DNA from: Phytohabitans maris
GTDB lineage: Bacteria > Actinomycetota > Actinomycetes > Mycobacteriales > Micromonosporaceae
Direction of reading: 5' to 3'
Assembly (NCBI RefSeq): GCF_031085175.1
Contig: NZ_JAVHUY010000031.1
Location: forward strand, 1-64,000
DNA: 64,000 nt
Positions 16,247-24,341 of this stretch are shown piece after piece. The position numbers and the translations under genes are program-made. The notes beneath the pieces were generated by a model that saw only the letters and a list, made by a program, of their open reading frames with translations, was not told the DNA's origin and did not search any database. The stretch's first letter is position 1, and each line of letters begins with the position of its first letter.

Positions 16247-16322
16247 GCCCGTCCTCGCTTCGCTGCGGGCGGCCATGAGGCTCCAGTCGCACTGAGCCTG
16301 ATGATTCGCTCGCTCCGCTCGC
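16247..16322. repeat. 76-bp spacer between permease genes with GAGCGAGCGGAGCGAGCG-type sequence
   Basis: Read on the minus strand, an ATG at 16326 would open a short peptide starting MSERSERIIRLSATG, out of frame with the downstream permease. The spacer has short purine repeats (GAGCGAGCGGAGCGAGCG, GCGAAGCGAGG) and breaks the otherwise overlapping organisation of this operon. I recall similar sequence recurring between genes in Micromonospora genomes, but cannot verify this here. Confidence 0.45.
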
Positions 16323-17192
16323 TCATCGGCTGTGCCTCCCGGTGATCCGGAACGCGAGGTTGACCGCGCCGACGAGCAGGAGCGTGAGGACCAGCAGGGC
16401 GTACGACTGGACGGCCGCCATCGGCCAGTCGACCGCGCCGACGTTGGTGTAGACGAGGCCGCTGAGCACCTGCACCCGGCCGCCGCCGAGCAGGGCCGGC
16501 GTGGCGAACGCGCTGATCGTCAGCGCGAAGCAGAGCTGCCAGGTGAGCACCACGCCGTGCCGGGTGAGCGGAAACGTCACCCGCCAGAAGACCTGCCGCC
16601 GGCCGGCGCCGAGGTCGTACGCGGCCTCCAGGGCGGAGCGGGGCACCTGGGCGATGACGCCGAGCAGCGGGAAGATCGCGAACGGCAGCAGCACGTGCAC
16701 CATCGCGATGACCACGGCCGGGAACTCGTACATGATCCGCAGCGGGGAGTCGATCAGCCCGATCTCGCGGAGCGTCTGGTTGATCACGCCGCCGTCGCCG
16801 AGCAGCACGTTCCAGCCGTACGCCCGCACCACCACGCTGGTCAGCAGCGGCGAGAAGATGAGGAAGAGGGCCAGCGCGCGCAGGGCGCCGCTGCGCAGCC
16901 GGTGCAGCGCCAGCGCCATCGGGTACGCGATCACCACCGTGACCAGCGCGCAGACCACGCCGAGCAGCACGGTGTCGCCGAGGACCCGCCAGGTGTACGG
17001 GTCCTCGGCGAACCGGCGCAGGTTGTCGGTGGTGACGCCGGTCCCGATCCGCCCGTCCCGGAACGGCCGCAGCCCCAGGTCGGCGAGCCGGACCAGGCTG
17101 CCGACGAAGACCAGGGCGAGCGGCACCAGCGCGGGCAGGACGAGCAGGTACCGGGGTGTGCCGGCGCGCAGCCGGGCGGTGGCGTCGGTCAT
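16323..17192 (-). CDS. ABC transporter permease, PotB-like (289 aa)
   Basis: First permease of a polyamine-type importer: an N-terminal helix (YLLVLPALVPLALVFVGSLV), a FSPLLTSVVVRAYGWNVLLG segment very typical of PotB, and an EAA loop (ALEAAYDLGAGRRQVFWRVTFPLT). Starts 6 bases after the binding-protein stop and would pair with the PotC-like protein to form the membrane pore. Confidence 0.92.
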   Translation of the reverse strand: MTDATARLRAGTPRYLLVLPALVPLALVFVGSLVRLADLGLRPFRDGRIGTGVTTDNLRRFAEDPYTWRVLGDTVLLGVVCALVTVVIAYPMALALHRLRSGALRALALFLIFSPLLTSVVVRAYGWNVLLGDGGVINQTLREIGLIDSPLRIMYEFPAVVIAMVHVLLPFAIFPLLGVIAQVPRSALEAAYDLGAGRRQVFWRVTFPLTRHGVVLTWQLCFALTISAFATPALLGGGRVQVLSGLVYTNVGAVDWPMAAVQSYALLVLTLLLVGAVNLAFRITGRHSR

Positions 17193-17197
17193 GACGG

Positions 17198-18310
17198 TCA
17201 GATGTTGGCCTTGACGTCGGAGTCCCAGCGGGCCCGCCAGGCGGTGTTCTGCTTGGCCACCGTCGCCCAGTCGACCGAGATCAGCTTGGCCACGTTCTCC
17301 GCCCGGAAGCCGGGCAGCCCGGCCAGGTCGCCGGGGAGGCTGACGCTGGAGTTGGCCGGGGTCTGCACCGCGGTCTCCGCCCACATCTGGCACCACTTGG
17401 GGCTGAGCATCTCGTTGACGATGTCGACGCAGATCTCCTGCTGGTTGGGGGTGTTGCCCTGCACGGTCTGCAGGTAGACCGGTACGGCGATGGCGCCCTC
17501 GGCGGGTACCACGTAGTCGACCGGCGCGCCGTCCGCCTTGAATTGCAGGCCGGTGCCGTTCCAGCAGCTGGTGATGTCGGCGGTGCCGTTGCTGAGCACC
17601 TGCTGCCACTCCGGGTTGGCGGTGACGAGCGTACGGATGTTGCCCGCCTTCGCCTTCCAGATCTGCCAGCCGGGCTCCATGTTCTCCAGCGAGCCGCCGT
17701 TGAGCTTGGCGGCCATGAAGACCACCTGCCACCAGTAGTCGAAGAGGGTGACCTTGCCCTTGTGCGCGTCGCTCCAGAGGTCGGCCCAGGTGGTCGGCGC
17801 GGTGGTGATGTTCTTGGTGTTGTAGACGATGCCGATCTGGTCGGCGCCGATGCCGATGCCGTTGGAGTTCGGCCGGCGGAACGTGTCGCTCACGCTGGCC
17901 GCGTTGCTCAGCGCCGCGTAGTCCAGCGTGTTCCAGGTGCCGTCGAGGTCGCCCTGTGCGGAGATCTGCGAGTTGAAGAAGCCCATGTTGACCAGGGGCT
18001 TGTCGGGGGTGGTCTGCTTCGCGGCGAGGATCTTCGGGTACCCGACCGCGTTGCTGTCCTCGTAGATGTCGATCTGTACGTTCGGGTGGCGGGACATGTA
18101 GTCCTGGGCGAACGCCTTCGGCATGTCGGCGAGCCGGTTGCCGAGGAAGGCGAAGATGGTGATCTTCTCCTTGCCGCCCGAACCGCCGGACGGCGCGCCG
18201 GTCTCGGGCTGGGGGTCGATGTCCCCGCCGCAGGCGTTGAGCGCCGGGAGCGCCGCCGCCGCGGCCGCCGCGCCGAGCAACCGGCGGCGGCTTATCTGGT
18301 TTCTTCCCAT
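17198..18310 (-). CDS. ABC substrate-binding lipoprotein, PotD-like, Tat signal (370 aa)
   Basis: The N-terminus RRRLLGAAAAAAALPALNAC combines a twin-arginine motif with a lipobox (LNAC). The mature protein would be a lipid-anchored solute-binding protein exported folded. Its body resembles the spermidine/putrescine-binding family (FLGNRLADMPKAFAQDYMSR, QIGIVYNTKNI, WSDAHKGKVTLFDYW). Members of this family bind many cationic or amino-acid-like solutes, so the ligand is unknown. Confidence 0.9.
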   Translation of the reverse strand: MGRNQISRRRLLGAAAAAAALPALNACGGDIDPQPETGAPSGGSGGKEKITIFAFLGNRLADMPKAFAQDYMSRHPNVQIDIYEDSNAVGYPKILAAKQTTPDKPLVNMGFFNSQISAQGDLDGTWNTLDYAALSNAASVSDTFRRPNSNGIGIGADQIGIVYNTKNITTAPTTWADLWSDAHKGKVTLFDYWWQVVFMAAKLNGGSLENMEPGWQIWKAKAGNIRTLVTANPEWQQVLSNGTADITSCWNGTGLQFKADGAPVDYVVPAEGAIAVPVYLQTVQGNTPNQQEICVDIVNEMLSPKWCQMWAETAVQTPANSSVSLPGDLAGLPGFRAENVAKLISVDWATVAKQNTAWRARWDSDVKANI

Positions 18311-18386
18311 CGGTGTCTCCTCTCACGGGCCGGGGTTGCCCGTCGGGTGCCGGCCGCGGGCTCGCGGCCGGGCGGATCGGGAGCGT

Positions 18387-19439
18387 TCAGCTCGGCAGGA
18401 CCACGGCGTCGTCGGGGCGCCACCGCGCCGCGACCTCGGTGCCGACCGGCATCCGGGCGGCGCTGGCCGGCTGGACCGCGCGCACCGTGACGCCCGCGCC
18501 GGTCAGCTCGTACCGGATGGTGGCGCCGAGGTAGGTGGCGGCGGTGACCCGCGCGGCAAAGGCGTTGCCGTCCGCCTCCGCCACCGGGCCGAGCCGGACG
18601 TCTTCGGGGCGGATGGAGACGGCGACGCCGTCGCCGCCGGCGGCGACCTGGAGCTCGGCGTCGCCGATCCGGGCCCGCCCGCCGCGCACCTCGACGTCGA
18701 GCACGTTGGCGTCGCCGATGAACCGGGCGACGAACCGCGACGCGGGGCGCCGGTAGAGCGTCTCGGCGTCGCCGACCTGGCAGAGTTCGCCGTCGCGCAT
18801 GACGCCGATCCGGTCGGAGAGCGTCATCGCCTCGGTCTGGTCGTGGGTGACGAACAGGAACGTGGTGCCCGAGGTGCGCTGCACCTCGCGGAGCACGTCC
18901 TGCATCTGCTGGCGCAGGTTGAGGTCGAGCGCGGCCAGGGGCTCGTCGAGCAGGAGCACGGCCGGGCGGTTGACCAGGGCGCGGGCGATCGCCACCCGCT
19001 GCTGCTGGCCGCCGGAGAGCTGGTCCGGGTACCGGCGCTGGAACCCCTGGAGGTGGACCAGGTCGAGGACCCGGTCGACCTCGGCCGCCCGGCGGTCCTT
19101 GGCGACCCGGCGCAGCCGCAGCCCGAAGTCGATGTTGCGGGCCACGTCGAGGTGCGGGAAGAGGCCGAGGTGCTGGAAGACCATGTTGGTCGGGCGGCGG
19201 TTGGCCGGCCGGTGCCCCATGTCCTCCCCCTTGATCCGTACCGTCCCGGCGGTCTGCTGCTCGAGGCCGGCCACGATGCGCAACGTTGTGCTCTTGCCGC
19301 ACCCGCTCGGCCCCAGCAGCGAGAAGAACTCCCCCTCGCGGAGCTCCAGGTGGACGCCGCGGACGGCGGAGCGGTCCGTGCCGGGGTAGCTCTTGGAGAT
19401 GTCGACAAGCTCGGCGACCGGAACCGGCGGGGTGTCCAT
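18387..19439 (-). CDS. ABC transporter ATP-binding protein, PotA-like (350 aa)
   Basis: Walker A GPSGCGKST, signature LSGGQQQRVAIARAL, Walker B VLLLDEPLAALD and H-loop FVTHDQTEAM are all present, followed by a C-terminal TOBE domain (FIGDANVLDVEV, VSIRPEDVRL). ATG at 19439 with GGAGGG 3 bases upstream. It is the first gene of the importer operon, which runs from here to 12626. Confidence 0.94.
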   Translation of the reverse strand: MDTPPVPVAELVDISKSYPGTDRSAVRGVHLELREGEFFSLLGPSGCGKSTTLRIVAGLEQQTAGTVRIKGEDMGHRPANRRPTNMVFQHLGLFPHLDVARNIDFGLRLRRVAKDRRAAEVDRVLDLVHLQGFQRRYPDQLSGGQQQRVAIARALVNRPAVLLLDEPLAALDLNLRQQMQDVLREVQRTSGTTFLFVTHDQTEAMTLSDRIGVMRDGELCQVGDAETLYRRPASRFVARFIGDANVLDVEVRGGRARIGDAELQVAAGGDGVAVSIRPEDVRLGPVAEADGNAFAARVTAATYLGATIRYELTGAGVTVRAVQPASAARMPVGTEVAARWRPDDAVVLPS

Positions 19440-19653
19440 CAGCCCTCCACGGCGCAACGTTTTGCCCTAGCGCCCTCACCCTGATCTAGGACGAGCGCCA
19501 CCGTCAAGAGGTGGAATCGTCATTTCTTCCTGGTAAAGGCGGGGTTTCGGGGTTGAGGTGGGCTCGGCCAAACGTATTGCTCGCCGAGTTCCTGCCCGAG
19601 CCGCGGGCACAGGGGCGAGCCGCGGCTCGCCCGAGTCGCGGGCGCGGCGGCGG

Positions 19654-20505
19654 TCAGTCGGGGCGGGTGCCGGCGGCCAGGATCGCGTCGGTGAGCGCGG
19701 CCAGCAGGTCGCTCGGGGCGGCCTCGCGGTGCAACAGGATGAACTCCACCTCGCCGAGCGGGGGCAGCCGGTGCCCGGCCGGTGCGGGCACGAGGCCGGG
19801 CGGGATCAGCGCGGCCGAGTGGGCGAGCACGCCGATCCCGGCCTGCGCCGCCGCCACCAGGCCGCCGAGGCTGGTGCTGGTGCAGGTGATCTGCCAGGCC
19901 CGGCCGGCGGCGGCGAGGGTGCCCAGGGCCTGGCCGCGGGAGATGCTCGGCGGCGGGTACGTGACCAGCGGCACCGGCTCGTCCGGGGCGAGGCGGTGCC
20001 CGGGCGCGGCGAGCCAGACCAGCCGGTCGCGCCAGAGCGGCTCGCCCCGGGACTCGCCCGGCGGCCGCTTGGCGAAGACCATGTCGAGGTCGCGCGCGTC
20101 GAACCGGTCGTGCAGCGTGCCGCTCAGGTCGACCGTCACGGCCAGCTCGACCAGGGGATGCCGGTGCCGCAGGTCGCGCAGCACCGGGGGCAGGTGGGTG
20201 GCGACCAGGTCGTCGGAGACGCCGAGGCGCACCCGGCCGCGCACCGGGGCGGCGGCGAAGTGCCGGCGGGCCCGGTCGCCGGCGGCGAGGATGTCGCGGG
20301 CGAAGGTCACCATCGCCTCCCCGTCGACGGTGAGCGCGACGCTGTGCGTGTCCCGCGCGAACAGCGGCCGCCCGACCGCCGCCTCCAGCCGCCGCACGTG
20401 CTGGCTGACCGTCGACTGGCGCAGGTCGAGCCGGTCGGCGGCGCGGGTGAAGCTCAGCGCCTGGGCCACCGCCAGGAAGCTGCGCAGCTGCACGGGGTCG
20501 TACAC
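19654..20505 (-). CDS. LysR-family transcriptional regulator (283 aa)
   Basis: N-terminal winged helix (QLRSFLAVAQALSFTRAADR, LDLRQSTVSQHVRRLEAAVG) and a LysR substrate-binding domain (VRLGVSDDLVATHLPPVLRD). GTG start at 20505. It is divergent from the SBF-type transporter gene with about 145 bases between them, the usual arrangement for a LysR regulator and its target. Confidence 0.92.
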   Translation of the reverse strand: MYDPVQLRSFLAVAQALSFTRAADRLDLRQSTVSQHVRRLEAAVGRPLFARDTHSVALTVDGEAMVTFARDILAAGDRARRHFAAAPVRGRVRLGVSDDLVATHLPPVLRDLRHRHPLVELAVTVDLSGTLHDRFDARDLDMVFAKRPPGESRGEPLWRDRLVWLAAPGHRLAPDEPVPLVTYPPPSISRGQALGTLAAAGRAWQITCTSTSLGGLVAAAQAGIGVLAHSAALIPPGLVPAPAGHRLPPLGEVEFILLHREAAPSDLLAALTDAILAAGTRPD

Positions 20506-20527
20506 CCGACCAGGTTATCGCGAAACA

Positions 20528-20568
20528 TGATCGCAGTCAGCGCACTGATCGCCTTTCCCACTGATCGC
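20528..20568. promoter_or_regulatory. three spaced TGATCGC copies, candidate LysR site
   Basis: TGATCGC starts at 20528, 20546 and 20562. The last two are part of an identical ACTGATCGCC. Spacings of 18 and 16 bases and the location between divergent lysR and transporter genes fit a multi-site LysR operator. Inference from position only. Confidence 0.4.
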
Positions 20569-20650
20569 CCGCCGCCCGAGAATGGGCTGGCCGCGTCGGC
20601 GGCGTACCCCTGGGAGCGGCGGTGCGCCGCCGGCCGGGAGAGGAGTGCGT

Positions 20651-21619
20651 GTGCGCTGGCCGCGCTGGCTGCCGGTCGATCCGTTCATCGCGGCCCTGCT
20701 CGGGACCGTCGTGCTGGCGACGCTGCTGCCGGCCCGGGGGTCGGCGGCGGACGTGGGGCGGGTCGCCGCGACGCTCGCGGTCGCGCTGCTCTTCTTCCTG
20801 CACGGCGCCCGGATCACGCCGCGGGCCGCCTTCGCCGGCGCCCGGCACTGGCGGCTGCACCTCGTGGTGCTGTTCGCCACGTACGCGCTCTTCCCGCTGA
20901 TCGGGCTCGCCGCCGCGCCCTTGCGTCCGGACGTGCTCACCCCCGAGCTGTACCAGGGGCTGCTCTTCCTCTGCGCGGTGCCGTCGACGGTGCAGACCTC
21001 CATCGCGTTCACGGCGATCGCCGGCGGCAACGTACCGGCGGCGGTGTTCAGCGCCTCCTTCTCCAACCTCGCCGGCGTCGTGCTCACCCCCCTGCTGGCC
21101 ACGGCGCTGCTGCACGACACCGGCGCGGCCCGGATGAGCGCCGGCGCGGTCGGCACGGTGGTGCTGCAGATCCTCGTGCCGTTCGCCCTCGGGCAGCTCT
21201 CCCGCCCGCTGACCGCCCGGTGGATCGAACGGCACCGCACGCTGACCAGCCGGGTGGACCGCGGCTCGATCCTGCTCGTGGTGTACACGGCGTTCAGCGC
21301 GGGTGTGGTCGCCGGGGTCTGGGACGAGGTCTCGCCGGCCCGGCTCGGCGTGCTGGTCGCGGTGGTCTGCGTCCTGCTGGCGCTGGTGCTCGGGCTGACC
21401 TACGCCGCCGGGCGCCTGCTCCGCTTCGACCGGGCCGACCGGGCCACGATCCTCTTCTGCGGGTCGAAGAAGAGCCTCGCCACCGGGCTGCCGATGGCCG
21501 CGGTGATGGTCAGCCCGCAACTGCTCGGCCTGCTCGTGCTGCCGCTCATGCTGTACCACCAGATCCAGCTCGTGGTCTGCGCCTGGCTGGCCCGCCGCTG
21601 GGGCGCCCGCCAGGCCTGA
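20651..21619 (+). CDS. bile acid:sodium symporter (SBF/BASS-like) family transporter (322 aa)
   Basis: About ten hydrophobic segments in a BASS-type fold. The YfeH-type signature FCGSKKSLATGLPMA (near residue 277) and QTSIAFTAIAGGNVPAAVFSASFSN are conserved positions. GTG at 20651 chosen because GGGAGAGGAG lies just before it; a GTG two codons earlier is possible. Substrate unknown: organic anions or osmolytes are typical. Probably controlled by the divergent LysR. Confidence 0.88.
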   Translation: MRWPRWLPVDPFIAALLGTVVLATLLPARGSAADVGRVAATLAVALLFFLHGARITPRAAFAGARHWRLHLVVLFATYALFPLIGLAAAPLRPDVLTPELYQGLLFLCAVPSTVQTSIAFTAIAGGNVPAAVFSASFSNLAGVVLTPLLATALLHDTGAARMSAGAVGTVVLQILVPFALGQLSRPLTARWIERHRTLTSRVDRGSILLVVYTAFSAGVVAGVWDEVSPARLGVLVAVVCVLLALVLGLTYAAGRLLRFDRADRATILFCGSKKSLATGLPMAAVMVSPQLLGLLVLPLMLYHQIQLVVCAWLARRWGARQA

Positions 21620-21642
21620 CCCGCGCGCGAGGCGGTCAGGCC
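21613..21642. terminator. 9-bp stem-loop at the transporter stop, terminator-like
   Basis: GGCCTGACC (21613-21621) pairs with GGTCAGGCC (21634-21642) around a 12-base loop and includes the TGA of the transporter. The unit CTGACCCGCGCGCGA is repeated at 21678-21692, where the same GTCAGGCC supplies the stop of the convergent GntR gene. No T-run, as is common in actinobacterial terminators. Confidence 0.5.
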
Positions 21643-21697
21643 GCAGGCGGCTCGGACGGGGGCAGGCGGCGCGCAGGCTGACCCGCGCGCGAACCCG

Positions 21698-22366
21698 TCA
21701 GGCCCAGATGCCGCGGGTGTGGCCGATGTGCTGGCGCATCAGCGCCTCCGCCGCCGCGGCGTCGCCCGCCTCGACCAGGTCCAGCAGGTCGAGGTGCTCG
21801 GCGGCGGAGGCGGTCAGCCGCCCGCTCTCCGCGAGCCGGGTCAGCCCGTACAGCCGGGTCTGCGCCCGCAGGTCGCGCACGATCCCCACCAGCCGGCGGT
21901 TGCCCAGGAGGCCCAGCAGTCCAATGTGGAAGTCGAGGTCGGCCTGGAGGTACCCGATCAGGTCGCCGGCGCCGGCCGCGGCGACGATCGCCTCGGCGGC
22001 GGGGCGCAGCGTGCGCACCCGCTCCCGGTCGCCGGCCCGGGCCACCTCGGCGACGGCCGGCGGCTCCAGCAGCCCGCGCAGCGCGGCTATCTCGTCCATG
22101 TCCCGCTCGGAGACCTCGACGATCCGGAAACCCTTGTTGGGTACCGTCTCCAGCAGCCCGTCCTTGACCAGCTCCAGCATCGCCTCGCGGACCGGGGTGG
22201 CGGAGACGCCGAACCGGACGGCGAGCTTCGGCGCGCTGTACACCTGGCCCGGGCGCAGCTGCCCGGTGACGATCGCGGTGCGCAGCGCCTGCGACACGTC
22301 GGCGCGCAGGCTGGGGCGGCGGGTGAGCTCGACGGCGGGCGGCCCGCCGCCGTCCACTGTGGTCAC
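21698..22366 (-). CDS. GntR-family regulator with FCD domain (222 aa)
   Basis: Winged helix RPGQVYSAPKLAVRFGVSATPVREAMLELVKDGLLE and an FCD ligand domain with the metal or ligand residues in DLDFHIGLLGLLGNRRL and MRQHIGHT. GTG start overlaps the stop of the epimerase gene (GTGA, 22363-22366). It is last in the dapA-like/epimerase unit and probably represses that unit and the divergent FAD enzymes in the absence of hydroxyproline (inference). Confidence 0.93.
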   Translation of the reverse strand: MTTVDGGGPPAVELTRRPSLRADVSQALRTAIVTGQLRPGQVYSAPKLAVRFGVSATPVREAMLELVKDGLLETVPNKGFRIVEVSERDMDEIAALRGLLEPPAVAEVARAGDRERVRTLRPAAEAIVAAAGAGDLIGYLQADLDFHIGLLGLLGNRRLVGIVRDLRAQTRLYGLTRLAESGRLTASAAEHLDLLDLVEAGDAAAAEALMRQHIGHTRGIWA

Positions 22367-23364
22367 AGCTGGAACCCCTCCGGGAACGGGTCTTCGGGGT
22401 CGAGCAGGTACTGGGCCAGCCCGGTGACCCAGGCCCGGCCGGTGATCGTCGGGACCACCGCCGGCCGCTCCCCCACCGTCGTGAGCCCGACCAGCCGCCC
22501 GGTGAACGCGGTGCCGATGAACGACTCGTTGACGAACTCGTCCCCCTCGGCCAGCTCGCCGCGGGCGTGCAGTTGGGCCATCCTGGCGCTGGTGCCGGTG
22601 CCGCACGGCGACCGGTCGAACCAGCCCGGCCAGATCGCCATCGCGTGCCGCGAGTGCCGCGCGTCCGCGCCCGGGGCGAGGAACTGCACGTGGTGGCAGC
22701 CGGCGATGTCGGGCCGCTCGGGGTGCACCGGCTTGGCCTGCTCGTCGATCGCCGCCATCACCGCCAGCCCGGCGTCGAGGATCCGCGGCCCGGCCGCCCG
22801 CTCGAACGGCAGCCCGACCGCGGCCAGCGGCAGGATCGCGTAGAAGTTGCCGCCGTACGCGAGGTCGTAGCGGAGCCGCCCGAAGCCGGGCACGTCGACC
22901 TCGGCGTCGAGCGCGTGGCTGTACGCCGGCACGTTGCGGATCGTCACCGAGCGGGCGGCGCCGCCGGAGACGGCCACCTCCGCCTCGACCAGGCCGGCCG
23001 GGGTGTCCAGCCGGACCGTCGTGACCGGCTCGGTGACCGCGACCATGCCCGTCTCGACCAGCGCCGTGGCGACCCCGATCGTGCCGTGGCCGCACATCGG
23101 CAGGCAGCCGGAGACCTCGATGAAGAGCACGCCCATGTCGGCGTCCGGGCGGGTGGGCGGCTGGAGGATCGCCCCGCTCATCGCGGCGTGCCCGCGCGGC
23201 TCGTACATCAGCAGCCGGCGCAGGTGGTCCATGTTGGCCATGAAGTACTCGCGCCGCCGCGCCATGGACTCGCCGGGAACGACCCCGACGCCGCCGGTGA
23301 TCACCCGGGTCGGCATGCCCTCGGTGTGCGTGTCGACGGCGTGCAGGACGAGCCGGCTGCGCAC
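22363..23364 (-). CDS. 4-hydroxyproline 2-epimerase / proline racemase family (333 aa)
   Basis: Cofactor-independent racemase with both catalytic cysteines: Cys91 in PMCGHGTIG and Cys254 in DRSPCGTGTSA. This rules out the Ser/Thr-containing dehydratase branch. The adjacent DapA-type lyase and FAD oxidases favour trans-4-hydroxy-L-proline to cis-4-hydroxy-D-proline epimerisation over proline racemisation. GTG start, one base after the stop of the dapA-like gene. Confidence 0.9.
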   Translation of the reverse strand: MRSRLVLHAVDTHTEGMPTRVITGGVGVVPGESMARRREYFMANMDHLRRLLMYEPRGHAAMSGAILQPPTRPDADMGVLFIEVSGCLPMCGHGTIGVATALVETGMVAVTEPVTTVRLDTPAGLVEAEVAVSGGAARSVTIRNVPAYSHALDAEVDVPGFGRLRYDLAYGGNFYAILPLAAVGLPFERAAGPRILDAGLAVMAAIDEQAKPVHPERPDIAGCHHVQFLAPGADARHSRHAMAIWPGWFDRSPCGTGTSARMAQLHARGELAEGDEFVNESFIGTAFTGRLVGLTTVGERPAVVPTITGRAWVTGLAQYLLDPEDPFPEGFQL

Positions 23365-23365
23365 G

Positions 23366-24271
23366 TTACGCCCCCGCCGGTACGGGTGGGGCGGGGTAGG
23401 CCAGCGCGGTCGCCAGGTCGGCGCGGACCGCGGCGGCGTCGGCGTCGGCCAGCGGCAGGCGGGGCAGGCGCACCGGCCCGCCGTACCGCCCGACCTCGTC
23501 CATCGCGATCTTGATGGCCTGGATGAACGTGTGCCGCGAGTCCCACCGGAAGATCGGGTGCAGCGCCTGGTACAGCGGCAGCGCCTCGTCGAGCCGGCCG
23601 GCCCGGCCCAGCTCGTAGAGGGCGACCGAGATCTCCGGCAGCGCGTTGGGAAACCCGGCGATCCAGCCGACCGCGCCGCCGACCAGCAGCTCCAGCAGCA
23701 CGTCGTCGGCGCCGGCCAGCACGTCGAGCCGGGGCGCCAGCTCGCGCAGCCGGTAGATCCGGCGTACGTCGCCGCTGAACTCCTTGACCGCCACCACCTC
23801 GGGCACCTCGTCGGCGATCCGGGCGAGCAGCTCCGGGGTCAGGTCGACCCGGGTGTCGTACGGGTTGTTGTACGCCACGATCGGCAGCCCGACCTTGGCC
23901 ACCTCGGCGTAGTGGGCGACCACCTCGTCCGGCCCGGCGCGGTACGCGTTCGGCGGGAGCAGGAGCAGCGCCCCGGCCCCGGCGGAGGCGGCGTGCTCGG
24001 CCCAGCCGCGCGCCTCGACCGCGCCGTACGCGCTGACGCCGGGCACCACCGAGCAGCCGGGCGGTGCCGCCTCGACCGCCGCCCGGACCAGGTCGGCCCG
24101 CTCGGCGTCGGTGAGCACCTGGTACTCCCCGAGGGAGCCGGCCGGGGTGACGCCGTGGCAGCCGGCGCCGGCCAGCCAGGCGACGTGCGCCGCGTAGCGG
24201 TCGAGGTCGAGGGAGAGGTCCGGGCGGAACGGCGTGGCCGTGGCCACCACGACTCCGTGCCAGGGCTGCAT
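23366..24271 (-). CDS. DapA-family lyase, probable pyrroline-4-hydroxy-2-carboxylate deaminase (301 aa)
   Basis: TIM-barrel class I aldolase of the dihydrodipicolinate synthase family with Schiff-base Lys163 (VVAVKEFSGD), Tyr134 (AYNNPYDT) and GSLGEYQVLT in place of the GTTGE motif. In hydroxyproline breakdown a DapA-family enzyme deaminates 1-pyrroline-4-hydroxy-2-carboxylate to 2-oxoglutarate semialdehyde. The partners on both sides make that role likely. First gene of its operon. Confidence 0.85.
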   Translation of the reverse strand: MQPWHGVVVATATPFRPDLSLDLDRYAAHVAWLAGAGCHGVTPAGSLGEYQVLTDAERADLVRAAVEAAPPGCSVVPGVSAYGAVEARGWAEHAASAGAGALLLLPPNAYRAGPDEVVAHYAEVAKVGLPIVAYNNPYDTRVDLTPELLARIADEVPEVVAVKEFSGDVRRIYRLRELAPRLDVLAGADDVLLELLVGGAVGWIAGFPNALPEISVALYELGRAGRLDEALPLYQALHPIFRWDSRHTFIQAIKIAMDEVGRYGGPVRLPRLPLADADAAAVRADLATALAYPAPPVPAGA

Positions 24272-24303
24272 GACGTACCTCCGGGTCTGGGCAGCTCAGC
24301 GTC

Positions 24304-24331
24304 TTGATCGCGACGCCGCGATCAGTAATAT
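24304..24331 (+). promoter_or_regulatory. promoter TTGATC-N16-TAATAT with an inverted repeat between the boxes
   Basis: -35 TTGATC at 24304-24309 and -10 TAATAT at 24326-24331, 16 bases apart. The perfect dyad TGATCGCG/CGCGATCA (24305-24312 and 24317-24324) fills the spacer. ATGTCACAT (24330-24338) covers the expected start point. Expected transcription start is about 24341-24342, the ATG of the FAD oxidase, implying a leaderless mRNA. Either dyad could be the FCD-GntR operator. Confidence 0.65.
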
Positions 24332-24341
24332 GTCACATGGT

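Noticed and set aside
22363-23364. Trans-3-hydroxyproline dehydratase instead of epimerase
   Set aside because: The dehydratase branch replaces one catalytic cysteine by Ser or Thr; here both Cys91 and Cys254 are present.
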